From the NCBI RefSeq assembly GCF_000321225.1, contig NW_004450662.1, positions 2,021,835 through 2,085,834 on the forward strand: 64,000 nt of DNA. The letters run 5' to 3'. Within the stretch, counting starts at the first letter, position 1, and each line of letters opens with the position of its first letter. Below are positions 39,222-52,499 of the stretch, in pieces. A model generated the notes under the pieces. It had not been told where the DNA came from. It did no database searches and saw only the letters and a list, made by a program, of their open reading frames with translations. The position numbers and the translations under genes were made by a program. The DNA is from Odobenus rosmarus divergens. Its lineage: Eukaryota > Chordata > Mammalia > Carnivora > Odobenidae.

Positions 39222-41257
39222 CTACAGGGTTTCATTGCATAGGTCATAGCCCCTGCAGCACCTGAAGTTCACCAAGTAGACACTCCATTTTATTTTGTCC
39301 ACATTAGCACAGTTTTTCAGGCAGCCCATGAAGGTTAACCACAGAGTCCCATCTTCTGCAGGAGGAAGGAGAAACAGATTAGCAAATAGGCTTCCGCAAA
39401 GAAACTTCTTACCAGCCCCTACCAGCCGACAAGAACAACCTTGTGTGTAGTTCAAGTCTCTGTTATTCAAACACGCAGAACTGCAAGATGTTGCAAGTTG
39501 AGGGCTTCCGGGAAGGAAAGCAGTGGCAGAATAGTTTGCAAAAGTTCTTGGGGGTGGGGAGGTGATGACAGCAGCAACGGAGGGATTTCCAAAGCTGAAC
39601 GTTTTCAGTGGAGAATCTTAACACTGGTTTAAGTCAGGGTTATAAATGCCAAGGGTTCGCTTAGCAGGAACCGTAGAAGAACCGAGAGGGCCATTTAACC
39701 CGAGTCTATTGCTCACATTGGCCCCTCTATCTCCACAGTTTAAAACCACCCCCATGAAGGTCCAGGCATGGACAGACAAGGAGCTGCTCTCCCCACTCCA
39801 ACAAGCACCTGCTCTCCACTGGCCATATTGTGCCTCCCCTCTTCCTCTTCACCCAGTCTCCCTGCTTTCTGCAGGCTTCTCAAAATACGGGTACCATAGC
39901 TATAGATCCCCACCCTTCCGTGACCACCTCCACCTATTTTTCATGATGGTCTATGATGGGGGTAGAGAGAGATCAGGCATCCAGGGGCTGGGGCTGCCTG
40001 GGGCAAAATAAGGTCGCTGCTGTTTCCTAGGGCTCCTATGTCCGGTCAGCTTCCCCCACCCCCGTCCCCCAACTTACTCTTGAAAATCCTCCCAGTTGTG
40101 CAACTCTCATCTTCTGTAGCAGAGCATATTCCTCTGCCTCTGGAACACCTCTCTCCTGGAAACTGCAAGTGGCACATCCTACACTGAATGATTTCTGTCA
40201 TTGGGGCCGGGAAACCAGGAATGGAAATGAGAAGCGACCTCCCGCTGCCAAGAGAAAACCCGCCTCCCCTTTGAGATGGGAAGTCGGCTTGGAGTCCTGG
40301 GAAGGCTTGCCCAGAGGCCCGTGGAGTGTGGGCATCTGCCTCTATGAAGAGAGGCTAAGCCAGGAGAGGGACGGGCGTTTATGGTCTCGGGAGATTGGGC
40401 TGGGAAAAATGGGAGGGGAAAGAAAGGGGGCGGGGCAAGGAAAAGAACGAACTTAAGACGGAGATAATCAGGACTTCTTCATACTCACTGTAGTAGTGGT
40501 TATCATCAACAAATAGCTCATGTACTGTGTTGCCAAGAAAAAACAAAACCAAATCTGCAATTTCGTCCGAGATTTAGCCCCGCACGGGGCCCCTGCCAGG
40601 CTTGCCGCACACGGTCTCCGTCCTGTGCGGTTCACCTGGGGCCACGCTAGGCTCTTTCTGTCCCTCCAAAGCCTTGGCACCTGCCTCCTGGCATCTCTGC
40701 ACCTCCTCCTTCCTTTCAGTTCCCTTCACCTCCGTGGGGCCTCACGGATACCCTACCCGCCCCTACAGCACAGACCACAGGAGAAAGATAAACGCAAGGT
40801 CTATCTCTGGCTTCCTTTCAACACCCAATGCCCGCTCTGCCTGGCTCATCTCCTCCCTCCTCCCGTCTTCCCCTCCCACACAATGATCTATTTCTACTCA
40901 CCTGTGTGTTCGCCGTCATACAGTGACCCAAACAGTACTGTTGGGGAAAGAGATACGTGCTCAGCCGACTTCATTTTACAAACCCCGCCTCGCAACTTCT
41001 ATGAAAATCTCAATTCCTTTATAATCCACCTATTTCCTCCTCTAAAGGGGAGACTAAGCCTCTGGTGAAGGGATGTGATGCATTGGAGGTGAAAGGCATG
41101 GTATAGAACGTTCATGAGGCTCCCATAAGAGCCCCCCCGTCATGGGAGCTCTGACCCATTCCCCTATCCTGGACACACCTCACCAACTCAATGCTAGGGA
41201 CTCACTTCTAAGGCAGCTGAGCAGGAGGGGGAGTCCCAAAGGCAGGGGCTTGTCCAT
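39222..41257 (-). CDS. PATE1: PATE1, prostate and testis expressed protein 1 (4 coding exons)
   Basis: On the minus strand the exons are 41257-41206 (signal peptide, MDKPLPLGLPLLLSCLR), 40524-40489 (36-nt microexon, HELFVDDNHYY), 40194-40078 and 39355-39222, in frame throughout with phase 1 introns, 112 aa. Exon 3 reads IIQCRMCHLQFPGE-RC-SRGRGIC, and exon 4 includes WLTFMGCLKNC and ends FRCCRGYDLCNETL. These match remembered human PATE1 closely (human about 126 aa, start MDKS). Ten cysteines fit the Ly6/uPAR fold. The protein should be secreted, with no GPI tail; the family is tied to testis, prostate and sperm. The start is supported by a TATA box (41305-41312) about 50 bp upstream. A potential NET sequon overlaps the terminal CN motif. 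The gene points opposite to the three other PATE-type genes here. The first two exons are short and were chosen by frame and splice signal; the last two are certain. Confidence 0.92.
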
Positions 41258-41304
41258 TTTGAAAAGAAAAAGGAGCAGGTTAGGGCAGGAAGCTGCCAGG
41301 TGCC

Positions 41305-41312
41305 TATTTATA
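41305..41312 (-). promoter_or_regulatory. TATA box of PATE1
   Basis: On the minus strand the sequence reads TATAAATA, ending 47 nt before the ATG at 41257. With normal spacing, transcription would start near 41280 and leave a leader of roughly 20-25 nt. This is inferred from sequence only. Confidence 0.6.
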
Positions 41313-42432
41313 CCTCTGCCAGGCTGGGCTTCCCCAGGAAGGGTTAGGGGTGGGGACACTGCAGGAATGCTGGAAAGGCGTACTCAGCTCCTAGGGAAAC
41401 CAGTGACTCTGTAGGTTCTCTTTTTGGAGAACTGGGGAGAAAAGGGACCCATGAGGTAAGTCCTGGACCTGATTTATTCCAGTCTGACCACCCAGGATGC
41501 CATGTTCTGTGGTTTTGGTTTTTTTTTTTTTTCATGAAACCACACTGTGGGAGAAAACGAGGTTAAGTCAGAGCTAGGTGGGTAGGACTCAGAGTCATCT
41601 ATGCCAAGGTGCTCATTAGAGCTGAGTCCATGAACACGAAGCATGGCAACACAGAAAGGGTGCCGAGCATAGACCCTTAAAAAGGCATACCTGTGGGGAG
41701 CGGAGGAGAGAGGTTAGACTCAGGGACACTGACCGAGGATTCTCAGGAGGGGCCAGTTTCACACTCAGGCACCCTGGGACAAAGCAGACCCTGACACTGA
41801 GAGCTGAGGAGGAAGCTACTTCCCATTCTTGGGAGTTTCCCAGAGGTTGAGACAGATTTTGTTAGGAGACAGAGGTCTGAGATTCCTCCTGGAGTGAAGG
41901 TAGCTGGTCCTTCCCACTTGGTGTCAGGCCAGGTATTAGGGGCAGGGGTTACCTCAACTCTGAGGAGTGCTAGATATTCAGTCAGAGAGGTGGCTGGAGG
42001 TACAATTCCCATGGAAGGGATTGAGCTGGTGGATTCCAGGAACAGCCGCACCTAGAGTCTCGTTCTAAGTTTTCTGGTAGTTTCCTTCAGTTATTCCTAT
42101 ACCTTTAACAGGTGGGAGGCTTGTCTCTGTTGTCATCGCAAGGAATTGAAGGAAAGGACTGTGCCTTTGCAAAGCAATAGAGGGAGAGAAACAGCAACCG
42201 GAAGGAAGCAGATTGCAATGGGGCACAATTTAGGGCTACAGAAACAAAGTGGGATCTTGGTCTAAGCCAGATGTTGGCTGAAGACGTGGGGGACAAGAGT
42301 GATGTGTGGAGGAGATTTTCTCCATGGTATATCTGAGGTTATAACTAGTTAACTGCTTACCCAGGGCACCTAGGACCCTGGTCAAGTTTTGAAGTGGACC
42401 ATTGAGTATTTATGTGTTCCCTACACACACAT

Positions 42433-42480
<48 letters not shown>

Positions 42481-43328
42481 CATCACTGATCTTTGTGTTC
42501 TGCATATTTACGAACAGATCTCTCCCTTTCCCTCCTCCCATTGCCCTGGAATTTAGCATCTTCTCTCCCATCTTTACATTCCTTTCTCTAACCTTTTGAG
42601 CTGTCCCTTTTTTACCTCCTAGGAATTCCATCTTTCATTGTTTGGCTAATGGTAGCCCACAAGAAAGGAGGAAATGCTCTCTTCCTCTGCCTCATCAGAA
42701 ACTGTCTCCTCCCCTGATGACACTCCTGTGCTCCAATTATACCACTTTTCCTAAAGCAGAATTTTCCTCTCTCAGCCTTAGTGATCCACCTGGATTCCTA
42801 GCTTATAGTTGAACCCTATTTTATTGACTTCTTTTCTCCGAAAGTCTCCTCAAATTCATACTTCCAGCCTGAGTAGCCCATACCTGATTTTCCTACTGGG
42901 CCCCCTCTTTCATTTTTCAGTGCCCCCAACTTCTCTACTTATCCTCTTAAGGCAGCCCACATAATTCATTTTATGTCATATATTTCAGACCTATGACTAC
43001 ACAGTATTCAGGAATGAATCCCTTTTGCTGATTGCCCTGAAATTTACATAAGTCGGTCACAATCCCTTTGCTCATGATGCTTTCTCTTTCTCACCACCAC
43101 AAAGTTCTGGGGGTCCACTTGTCAGTCCAGAAGATTGTCCCAACTACTCAACTCTGAGAGTGACTAGGTAGGTGCCCAACTGCATCTTTGTGTGTATGAT
43201 TAGAAGCTGTTTTGATTATGTACTAGCATTTTTGGTTTGCATCTCCAATGTTGCCATGTAAGACAGTAAAAACAAAATGTTTTTTTGAATGGAAATTCAC
43301 TTTCCAATTCTAAGGTATCATTATTTTT
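41313..43328. other. Upstream of PATE1: intergenic with a (CA)n tract
   Basis: No further exon was recognised on either strand. Confidence 0.45.
42424..42478. repeat. (CA)n microsatellite
   Basis: About 26 CA units with one early interruption. Confidence 0.97.
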
Positions 43329-43329
43329 A

Positions 43330-43541
43330 TTTTTTTAAGATTTATTTATTTAAAGAGAGAGAGAGAGCATGTGCGTACATAGCAGGGGGAGGGGCGGAGG
43401 CCGAGGGAGAGAGAGAATCCTCAAGCAGACTCCCCACTGAGCACGGAGCCCGATGCAGGGCTCCATCCCAGGACCCTGAGATCACGACCTGGGCAGAAAT
43501 CAAGAGTCGGAAACTTAACCGACTGAGCCACCAAGCACCCC
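43330..43541 (-). mobile_element. Can-SINE
   Basis: Antisense copy with flanks AAGGTATCATTATTTTTA / AAGTTATCATTACTTTTA, a diverged duplication. Confidence 0.94.
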
Positions 43542-43559
43542 AAGTTATCATTACTTTTA

Positions 43560-44890
43560 AAAGAAACAGATCTACTCTGCACGGGGAATACAGCAAAATA
43601 TCCAGAAAATAATTGGTAATTAAGATATTTTCACATAATGACCTTTTTGAATAGGTTCATGGGGGCTGGAGGTGAATACCATTAGGATCTGAGGAAGGAG
43701 ACCTCTGCTGAGGCAGATCTCACATATGAGTCTCAACTCCAATTATTGTTCGGTGCAGCACCAATGGCCTTAGGCTCCTGGGCTCTTCCCAGCACCCACA
43801 GGACTTGTTCTGGTGATCTAGCAGGGACAGAACAGTTTCTTCTAAATCAGGGTTTGGGAAAATGGTCCGATCAGAACAGCCTGTCTCTTTTCCCTCAGGC
43901 CAGTGACCAGCACAGCCTTGAGTAACTGAGATGAGATGAAATCAGAGGAGTTCTACCCTATGGAAGGATGTGAGAACAGGTACTTTTCAGACAATATGAG
44001 CAGGTCCAAGAAAGAACATAAAAGAAGTGTATCTGGGGAGTCTTTAGGTGTGTATTCTTTTCTGTCATGAGACTCACAATCCCAAAGGATTTCCTGGGAC
44101 TCTCAGAATTGTTCAATATGTCCACAGTTCCCTAGATGGTTCCCTCCTATGATTCTGAGGGCCAGAGAAGAGAGCGTGGACATTGACATGACTAGGGAGC
44201 TAAGCCTAGGATTCAAGAGTGCAGAAGTAATCAATCATCTACCCATTGTTCCTCTTACGGCTTACAGCTCAAAAAAATCTCCTCTACTTTCAATACGCTG
44301 TTATCAACAAACCTAGCTCTCACCCGGAGAACTCACTCGAAGGGTGACCTCAGCTGAGGAGAAATTAGGGAATCCTCTTGTGCTTTCCATGGGAAAGTCG
44401 CCAGAACACAAAGGCCATGCTCAGAGATCTCTCTGCAAAACCTCAGGCACTCCCATGGTCCACATAGCTCTCTATATTGCTCGATTTTCAACATACTATT
44501 TAAATGAATCCCTTCAGATTACAAAAATAATCTCTCTGTGTTCAGAGACTGTCCCTGACCAGTTGACCAAAGCTGATTTCCCGCTATTTCCTGTGTGTGT
44601 GTGTATGTGTGTGTGTGTATGTGAGAGAGAGAGAGTGTGCGTGTAGAGTGGAGTCTTTATATTTTATACTGATGAAAAATAATACACATGCAAAAAAGAG
44701 TAGAAAACATAAGTGCATTTCTTAAATCATTGACGATGAACCAGGTCATGAAATTTAATATTGCCAAAACCACAGAAAATTCCCCACACCAAGTGCTCCT
44801 TCCCTAACTACATTTTCCTATTTCCTCTAGTGGGAAACATCCTTTCTCTTATGGAACTTAATTTAACCATTGTTTGGTTTTATAGTTTTA
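43560..44890. other. Intergenic, nothing recognised
   Basis: Unique DNA; holds a TG/GA microsatellite at 44592-44644. No exon found. Confidence 0.4.
44592..44644. repeat. TG/GA compound microsatellite
   Basis: TG runs broken by TATG, then a GA run and GTGTGCGTG. Confidence 0.9.
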
Positions 44891-44905
44891 CCACACTATA
44901 TATTT

Positions 44906-45091
44906 TTAAAGATTTTATTTATTTATTTGATAGAGAGTGAGAGAGAGAGCATGAGCAGGGGGACAGAGGCAGAGGGAGGAGCAGGATCCCCACTAAGCAG
45001 GGAGCCCGATGTGGGGCTCAATCCCAGGACCCTGGTATCATGACCTGAGCCAAAGGCAGACACTTAACTGACTGACCCACCCAGGCACCCC
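44906..45091 (-). mobile_element. Can-SINE
   Basis: Antisense copy flanked by ACCACACTATATATTTTT and ACCACACTATGTTTTT. Confidence 0.95.
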
Positions 45092-45289
45092 ACCACACTA
45101 TGTTTTTGCTTGTTTTTGAAGACTGGTATAAATGGAATCAAACAGTTTGCATCCTAGGAATTATTCATGGTTTTGTATGAAGCTTCACGTTTTTTCTATG
45201 TCATATTCCATTGTGTGAATTTTAGGGCTGAGAACTTTTCAGTACCAATGGAAGTCATCAGCTCAGAGATTCAAGAAGCCTGAAAAAAA

Positions 45290-46228
45290 TCTTAAGCAAG
45301 AAAAAATTTCAAATCCAGCATTACAGTGAAATTTCAGAGAGTCCAAGAAAGTGAAAAAATGTTAAAAGTAATCAGAAGACAAAAAACATAATACCTGCAA
45401 AATAGTGTTTGACTGGCAGCTGAATTCTCAGTCAGAACAATGGAAACTAGAAATTAGTGGGATGATATCTTCAATATGCTGGAAACAGACGACTGCCAGC
45501 ATAGAATTCTATATCCAGAGGAATTCTATTTCTTCAGGAATAAAGTGAAATAAAGACATTGTTAGGCAATAGTAATACCATCAACAAATCTGCACTTGGA
45601 GGGGCACCTGGGTGGCTCAGTCGGTTAAGTGGCTGCCTTTGGCTCAGGTCATGATCCCAGGGTCTTGGGATCGAGCCCCGCATTGGGCTTCCTACTTAGT
45701 GGGGAGTCTGCTTCTCCCTCTGCCCCACCCCTCCACTCGTGCTCTCTCTCTGGCTCACTCTCTCAAATAAATAAATAAAATCTTTTTAAAAAAAATCTGC
45801 ACTTAGAGAAATGGACCTAGAGGGTATTACACTAAGTGAAATAAGTCAGGCAAAGAAAGACAAATATCATGATTTCTCTCATATATGGAATCTAAAAAAA
45901 AAGAAAAAGAAAGAAAGAAACAAACAAACAAAAAGCAGAATAAGACCTATAAATACAGAAAACAAACTGATGGTTATCAGAGGGGAGTAGTAGGGAGGGA
46001 TGGGCAAAATGGGTGGAGGGGAGTGGAAGGTACAAGCTTCCAGTTATGGAATGAATAAGTCCCAGGAATAAAAAGCACAGCACAGGGAATACAGTCGAAG
46101 CTACTGTAATAGTGTTGTATATGACAGATGGCAGCTACACTTGTGGTGAGCAGAACATAATGTATAAACCCGTCCAATCTCGATGTTGTACACCTGCAAC
46201 TAATGCAATATTGTGTGTCATCTACACT
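45290..46228 (+). mobile_element. Older L1 pieces, sense, split by a SINE
   Basis: 45290-45600 resembles old L1 internal text (TAGAATTCTATATCCAG near 45505). 45800-46228 is an L1 3' end (GACCTAGAGGGTATTACACTAAGTG to CAACTAATGCAATATTGTGTG). The two may be one element with an internal gap or two insertions. Confidence 0.7.
45601..45793 (+). mobile_element. Can-SINE
   Basis: Sense copy with flanks AAATCTGCACTTGGAG / AAATCTGCACTTAGAG. Inserted within the L1 region. Confidence 0.95.
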
Positions 46229-46670
46229 CAAGGAGGAGGAGGAGAGGAGCTTCCTGATGCTGCCATCTGTTTCCACAGGTCCACAGAGTCCTCACACACT
46301 TCAGACCTCCTTAGGTCCTTCAGCCCATCCTCCAGCGATCTCAGCTCCAGAATTCTCCTCCATGGTCAATCTTCTTGAATGTTCAGAGGTGGGTCTAGTG
46401 TTCTTATTGAACCCAGGAAAACACAGACATGTTATCTTTGGGCCAGCAGTACCCTTGGTACTCAAGAGGGTCATAAAAAAGCATCACCCAAACACAGGAA
46501 GGATGATGTACAAATTCATCTACTAAGACATCTACTAAGATTAAGTGAAAATGAAGCCTGAAAGGTTCCCATATGATTGAGCACATAGAGGTCGTTCATG
46601 TCCTCAGTGAGAAGAATAAAGGAGAGAAGAGGAAGCCAGATGAAAAGGAATAAAGAATGAATTGTCTAGG

Positions 46671-46861
46671 GGTGCCTAGGTGACGCAGTCAGTTAAAAGC
46701 GTACAATTTATGGCTTCAGCTGTTTGTGATCTCAGGGTCCTGAGATTGAGCCCCACGTCAGGCTCCACACTCAGTGCGGAGTCGGCTTGGGATTCTCTGT
46801 CTGCCTCTCCCACTCGTGCTCTCTCTCTAAAATAAACTAATAAATAAATCTTTAAAAAAGG
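46671..46861 (+). mobile_element. Can-SINE, diverged
   Basis: Sense copy (GGGTGCCTAGGTGACGCAGTCAG start) with flanks GAATGAATTGTCTAG / GAATGAACTGTCTAG. Confidence 0.92.
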
Positions 46862-47181
46862 AATGAACTGTCTAGCAAAAAAAAGTTTAAAAATGAAGTT
46901 TTAAATAGTGTGAAATATATTAAGTATCTAAGAATAAATCTAATTAATACAAGCTGTGTAATTTCTCTGAAGAGAAAATAGCATAATTAAGAAAAGCCAA
47001 CTAAGATCCAAAAAGAAATGCAGAAACAGACCATGATTACTGAATGGAAGATTCAATAATATAAATTAATTTCCTCTAGACCTATAGATTCAGTGAAGTC
47101 TCAAAAAAAAATCAAACAAGCTATCGAAATTTTTTATTTTGATACAATTTATTTTGATATAATTTAAGAATCCCAAGAAGT

Positions 47182-47388
47182 GGGGTGCCTGGGTGGCTCA
47201 GTCAGTTAAGCATCTGCCGTCGGCTCAGGTCATGATCCCAGGGTCCTGGGATCAAGTCCTGTATCCGGCTCCCTGCCCAGCGGGGAGCCTGCTTCTCCCT
47301 CTCCCTCTGCCTGCCCCTCCCCCTGCTTGTTCTCTCTCTCTCTCTCTCTCTCTAATAAATAAATAAATAAAATCTTTTAAAAAAAGGT
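47182..47388 (+). mobile_element. Can-SINE
   Basis: Sense copy with body, CT tract of about 30 bp and AAATAAAT tail. Confidence 0.95.
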
Positions 47389-47399
47389 ATGACATTTAA

Positions 47400-49700
47400 A
47401 AACAATTAAATAGCTTATATATACTAATTTAGTCCCTGCAGTTCTTCCTGATAGATACTATTTTTTTCCCAGGGCAAAAGCTGAAGATAGGGAGGCTGAA
47501 GGACACACACAGGGTCACATGACCAGCAAGTGGAGAATCCAGGTCTGAACAGAGTTTCATCTGCCTCCTGATCATGATGCTATAGTGGTCAACTGTGGAA
47601 AGACAGTAGCAGATTTTCATAGATTATAAGAGTGTGGGAAGATTTTAAAAACTCTTGCACTATTCCTGTGTTTGAATTGATTGGCAGGAAAATCCCAAAA
47701 CTGAGAAGTGTACGTGGGAGAGGAAGCCTCGGGGCCTATTTCATGGCCAGACATAAATGGAGAAAATCTCCATTAGATGCAGCGGGTAGTGGCAATCTGG
47801 GGAGGAAAGAAAGACAGTTGAGCCCCTGGGTCATTGCAGGAAAGCCCAACGGGTCCTGGGAAGCTCCCTGGGTGGAGGGGTGCTCACTGCTGGTCACCCC
47901 TCTGCAGACAGCCCCACCCAACTAGCACCCTAGGCTCAGTGGAGAACCTTCCTCAGTCCCGGGCAGAAGCCCCCTTCTCTCTTGCGCGTGCTTTCCCCAC
48001 TTCCCTTCTAGGAAAGTGCCTATACAACTTCGGGTCTTGGTGTGAGTGTTCCTTCTTCCAAGACACCTCCTCTGACTTCTGTGTGTTCCCACAGCACAGC
48101 TGAGAGTCATGATGTGAGCATAGTCCGAGCTTGGACTCTTCCTTCTCTCCCATTCCACATTAAACCAGTGACAGAGTCCCATCTGCTTGTCTCCATGCTG
48201 TCCTGACTCCCCTTCTCCATTCCCACATGGCTTTCCTGTCGCTCACCTGGGGCCCATTCTTTCCTCAGTATGGAAGCATGTGCTGAGTTCAATGCACTGA
48301 AACAGAGTCTTATGAGCCCTGGATTAGAGAAGAAAGCTTTGTCTCTGCTCCTTTGAGTAAAGGAAGGCTGTGGTTCCAGAGCTGGGATGCCGGAGCTGCG
48401 TGGAGAAATGAAGGAAGAAGGATCCAGGAGCTGGAAGGAGTGACTGTTTTAAGCACTTCAACCTGAGGGCAAACGCCTAGGAAGGAGTAACATGACAAAA
48501 CTGCAGAAGGGGGGATTGTATAAAGTCAAGAAGAGGAGCCCTGAGAGAAAGGCATCCCCTGGTCAGGGACTTAAGTGCAGGGGGTAGGTCCGATTGGATC
48601 CCTGCTCTCAAGGAGGGGTGATGATGCTGGGCGGTGGGAGTGGGGTTCACGTAGCTCCAGAGAGGGGGGAGGTGGGTTGTGGACACAGTAGTTCAGTGGC
48701 ATGTCCTCCTGACAAGCACAGGACCAGTGTTCCAAGAAGAGCCTGGGACCCAGCCCTTGGGGTTAGAGGAACAGAACATCTTCTCCTTGGAGCCCTGAGC
48801 TACAGTGGTTTCTGATCACTGAAGTCCAGATGGGCAGCAGTTGACAGGTGAAAAGCTTAATCAGATGAGAAAAGGGAACAAGGAGCACTGAGCTCTTGGC
48901 GCCCTTCAGAGGTGGGTGGGAAAGGGGTAAAAGGTACATTTGGAAGATACCCGTCTACTCCAGGAAGAAAAAAACCAGCTCTTATCATTTCAAAGATTTA
49001 GACATATGCCCAAATGTTGCAGATCCAAGGCTAGAAAGAGGATGTCTTAGAAATTTCCTGAGGATATATGCTCACACATAGTATAAGGAAGTGAGATACT
49101 TGTAACACCTCCATACCCCACTCCGGGGCCCAGAAACATTCCTCCCCCAAACAGAAGTCCGGAATGCATGTCCAAAGGTGGTATGCGGAGGACTCTCTGC
49201 TCAGATCCCCCGGGGTACCCATGTCTCCATAATTTCAAAACGGTTGCAAGAGCCAACAGTCTAGTACCACAGGTATAATGGGGCATGATTTGAATCATAA
49301 TTTCTTTTTTTTTTTTAATTATCAAGTCATTTTTCTGGTGTTCACTATTTGCTGCTTCCCAACATGTCTTCCGTCCCACCTCCTACCATTCAGTGCCGCC
49401 ACTTGGCTTTATGGCGTGTTAGGTTGGAGGCCGTCTTCTTGGCACTTCCATGATCCCGACCCCCCCTGGTGTGGGCTGCCGCTCAGAGGGCCATTAGCAG
49501 GCACACATCCACCCGCACTCCTCCAGGACGAGTCCTCGTGAGCAGCTCAGGCAGAGCATCGGCTACAGTGTGGAAGCCAGACAGCAAAGACGGCTTATCT
49601 GGCACATCCTCTCTACAAGGGGGCACCCGGCCACTATCCCAAACCACCAAAGCAGCACCACTGCCAGAAGTAATAGTAATAATGATAATCATACCTAGTG
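47400..49700. other. Intergenic, nothing recognised
   Basis: Repeat-poor unique DNA. Several frames overlap on both strands (47632-48182, 48477-48815) without leader, motif or splice context. Confidence 0.4.
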
Positions 49701-49716
49701 ACTTGAGTTTCAGGTT

Positions 49717-49908
49717 GTTTTTTAACGATTTTATTTATTCGTTTGACAGAGAGAGAGCACAAGCAGGGGGAGCGGCAGGCAGAGGGAGAGGGAGAAACAG
49801 GCTCCCTGCTAAGCAGGGATCCCGACCTGGGGCTCGATTCCCAGGACCGCGGGATCATGACCTGAGCCGAAAGCAGACGCTTAACCAACTGAGCCACCCA
49901 GGCGCCCC
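49717..49908 (-). mobile_element. Can-SINE
   Basis: Antisense copy with flanks TTGAGTTTCAGGTT at 49703-49716 and TTGAGTTTCAGGTTTTT from 49909. Confidence 0.95.
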
Positions 49909-49924
49909 TTGAGTTTCAGGTTTT

Positions 49925-51020
49925 TATTTTTTCTTTTCAGCATCCAAAACCTGAGGCTATGGACACGATAGGCCCTTGGTCTTCTTGCCCTATTAATTAT
50001 CTGATGCCCCACAAATCTTTACCTCCCTCCCTTGAACCCTTCTCTGACTTCTCTTGTCTCCATTTGAATGGGCATCTCAAATTCAACATGTCCAAAATCA
50101 AACAACTGATTACATATCCCATCTCATACCAACTTCATACCCTCCACACAATCAGCTCCCAACCTCACCCATCCCCCACTCTTCTGTCTTTCCCAGTACT
50201 TGTATTTCCCTAATATTCCTCCTCTCCTTCCCCCACTCCCCACCTCCCCCCCAACCCCTGCACCACATGAATATGGCTCTCTAATCCCCTACCTCTGTAA
50301 AGTTATCTTGTCCTTTGTTTGAAATATGATTAAGATTCAAGGGAGATGCCACTGGGAAAAAAAATACTTTGGGGGCACTGAAATCTCTTTTAACATTGGG
50401 ACTATTTCCTCCATTTAGTCTCATTTTTCTCTACTAGATTGTTAGCGCCTCTGGGGACTTAACTTATGTTCACTTGCATTCTCCAGCATGCTTAGGACAG
50501 GGCTGGGCCAAGGGTAGGAGCTCGAGAAGCACACGTGAACTGATTGTTGTCTATGTGCAGATATTTCTTGTAATGCCCGTGCAGAGGGAGTACTGATGTC
50601 AACTAGGAAGACGTGGGTTTAGTTTAACAGTTCATTAAACATATTTTGGGTAGCACCTTTGCCAGGACTGGGCAATGAAAATTAACTGAAACCTTGAGGC
50701 AATGGCTCAAGAAAACATATTCCGTACATCCCCATCCCTCGGTCCTGGTACATTGGGAGCCACAATGTAACAGTGAGGTATGGGACACTCTGAGCCTGGG
50801 GCTGAGAAAGAAGCTGGTCAAGGTGGGTGTTAATCTCTCTGCCCATGACCGGTCATCCCATCAACCTGCCACTAAAGTGCACAGTGACCACCCTGAGGGA
50901 AAACAAGCTCAGGAAGATGAAGAGAATACCCCCAAAAGGGTAAGGGAAGTGGCCAAGAGAAGGAGATGGCAGAGACCTTGAGCCCTAACCCCAGGCTAGA
51001 TGAAATGATTAAACCCCAGT
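49925..51020. other. Intergenic, nothing recognised
   Basis: Unique DNA with a C-rich tract around 50220-50265. No exon found. Confidence 0.4.
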
Positions 51021-51035
51021 AAGATAGAAACAAGA

Positions 51036-51248
51036 TGGGGCACTTGGGTGCCTCGGTTAAGCGTCTGCTTTCAGCTCAGGTCATGATTCCAGGGTCCTGG
51101 GATCAAGCCCACATCAGGCTCCTTGCTCACCAGGGAACCTGCTTCTCCCTCTCTCTCTGCCCCTACCACCACCACCACCCCTGACGCTTGCATGCTCTCT
51201 CTCTCTCTCGTGCTCTGTCTCAATTATATAACTAAAGTCTTTTTAAAA
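51036..51248 (+). mobile_element. Can-SINE
   Basis: Sense copy with flanks AGATAGAAACAAGA / AAATAGAAACAAGA. Confidence 0.93.
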
Positions 51249-51487
51249 AATAGAAACAAGACAAAGCCATGAAAAAAGTGAACACCAAGCCCGTGTTGTA
51301 ACTTACACGATAGGGTTCCTCCCTCCTTAGCTCTCAACACATGCCCAGAGGATACCCCCAAAAATCCTTCTCCTAAAGGGGCCACCGTCACCTTAGCCAG
51401 TTGCTTCTCCTTAAAGTGGCCATCGCCCCATTCAAAGTGATTAAAAGCTCATGCTGCCATCTCTCTTGCTCTAAAAAAAAAAAAAAA

Positions 51488-51879
51488 ACTGCAAGGATGG
51501 ACCTTGAGGACATTATGCTGAGTGAAATAAGCCAGACAGACACTGCATGGTACCACTTACATGTGTAATCTAAAAAAAAAAATCTAATTTATATAAACAG
51601 AGGGTGGAAGAGTGGTTGCCAGGGGTGGGGAGGAGTGGGGAAAATAGGGACAGATTCATAAAAAGGTACAAACTTTCAACTATAAGACGAATAAGGTGTG
51701 AAGATCTAACGTAAACCATGGAGACTATGGTTGACAACATTGTATTGTATAATTGAAATTTGCTAAGAAAGTAAGTAGGACTTAAATGTTCTCACATCCC
51801 CCTCTGCCCCGCCAAAAAGATAAATATGTGAGATGATGGATATGTTAACTATCTAGATGGGGGATGGGGAAATCTTTCA

Positions 51880-51910
<31 letters not shown>

Positions 51911-51999
51911 TCAAACCACCATGATGCATACTTTAAATATTTTCCAATTTTATTTGTCAATTATAATTCTATATTGCTGAAATGTAAAAATAAATTAAA
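51488..51999 (+). mobile_element. Older L1 3' end
   Basis: GGATGGACCTTGAGGACATTATGC marks the ORF2 end. The 3' UTR contains TGGTTGCCAGGGG and a late (GT)n at 51882-51909. Confidence 0.85.
51882..51909. repeat. (GT)n microsatellite inside L1
   Basis: About 13 GT units. Confidence 0.93.
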
Positions 52000-52499
52000 G
52001 CTGCATGGGTTTTGGGGCAGGCCCAAGCTTCAATCACAGCTCTGCTCCCTAGCATTTTGACTTTAGCAAATCACTTAACCTTTTTAGCCTCCATTTCCAA
52101 ACCTGTGAAATGGGTAGAAAGATGCTTCAAGGAGAGAAAACAGTCCAGGGTCAATGTCTCAAGAGTTTTCCTCTAGGACCTCCATCAGAATTAACTGAGG
52201 AATCACCTTAGTCCTCCAGAACCAGAAGACATGTGGGACCCACTCAGTGTGACTTAGCCTGCTCCTCACATCAGAGGGCTCTGTGACCAGGGCAGAGCTA
52301 CTGGAAGAGTCTCCAACTAGAATGCAGGACACCCACCTCTCACCGGCAACTCCTTGCTAGAGCCACAGAAGGAGGGTTAGTATTTGAATCTTTTGAATTT
52401 CTGCCATTCTATAGTGTAAAATTAACCTCGAGAATGTTTTTGCCGTCACTAAAGATGGTTCTTTTTCTCCTTAGAAGATAGCAATAATAATTACTATAG

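Noticed and set aside
40520..41068. 182-aa open frame on the plus strand opposite PATE1
   Set aside because: It overlaps PATE1 microexon and intron sequence on the other strand and has no leader, domain or splice context; explained by G+C-rich DNA.
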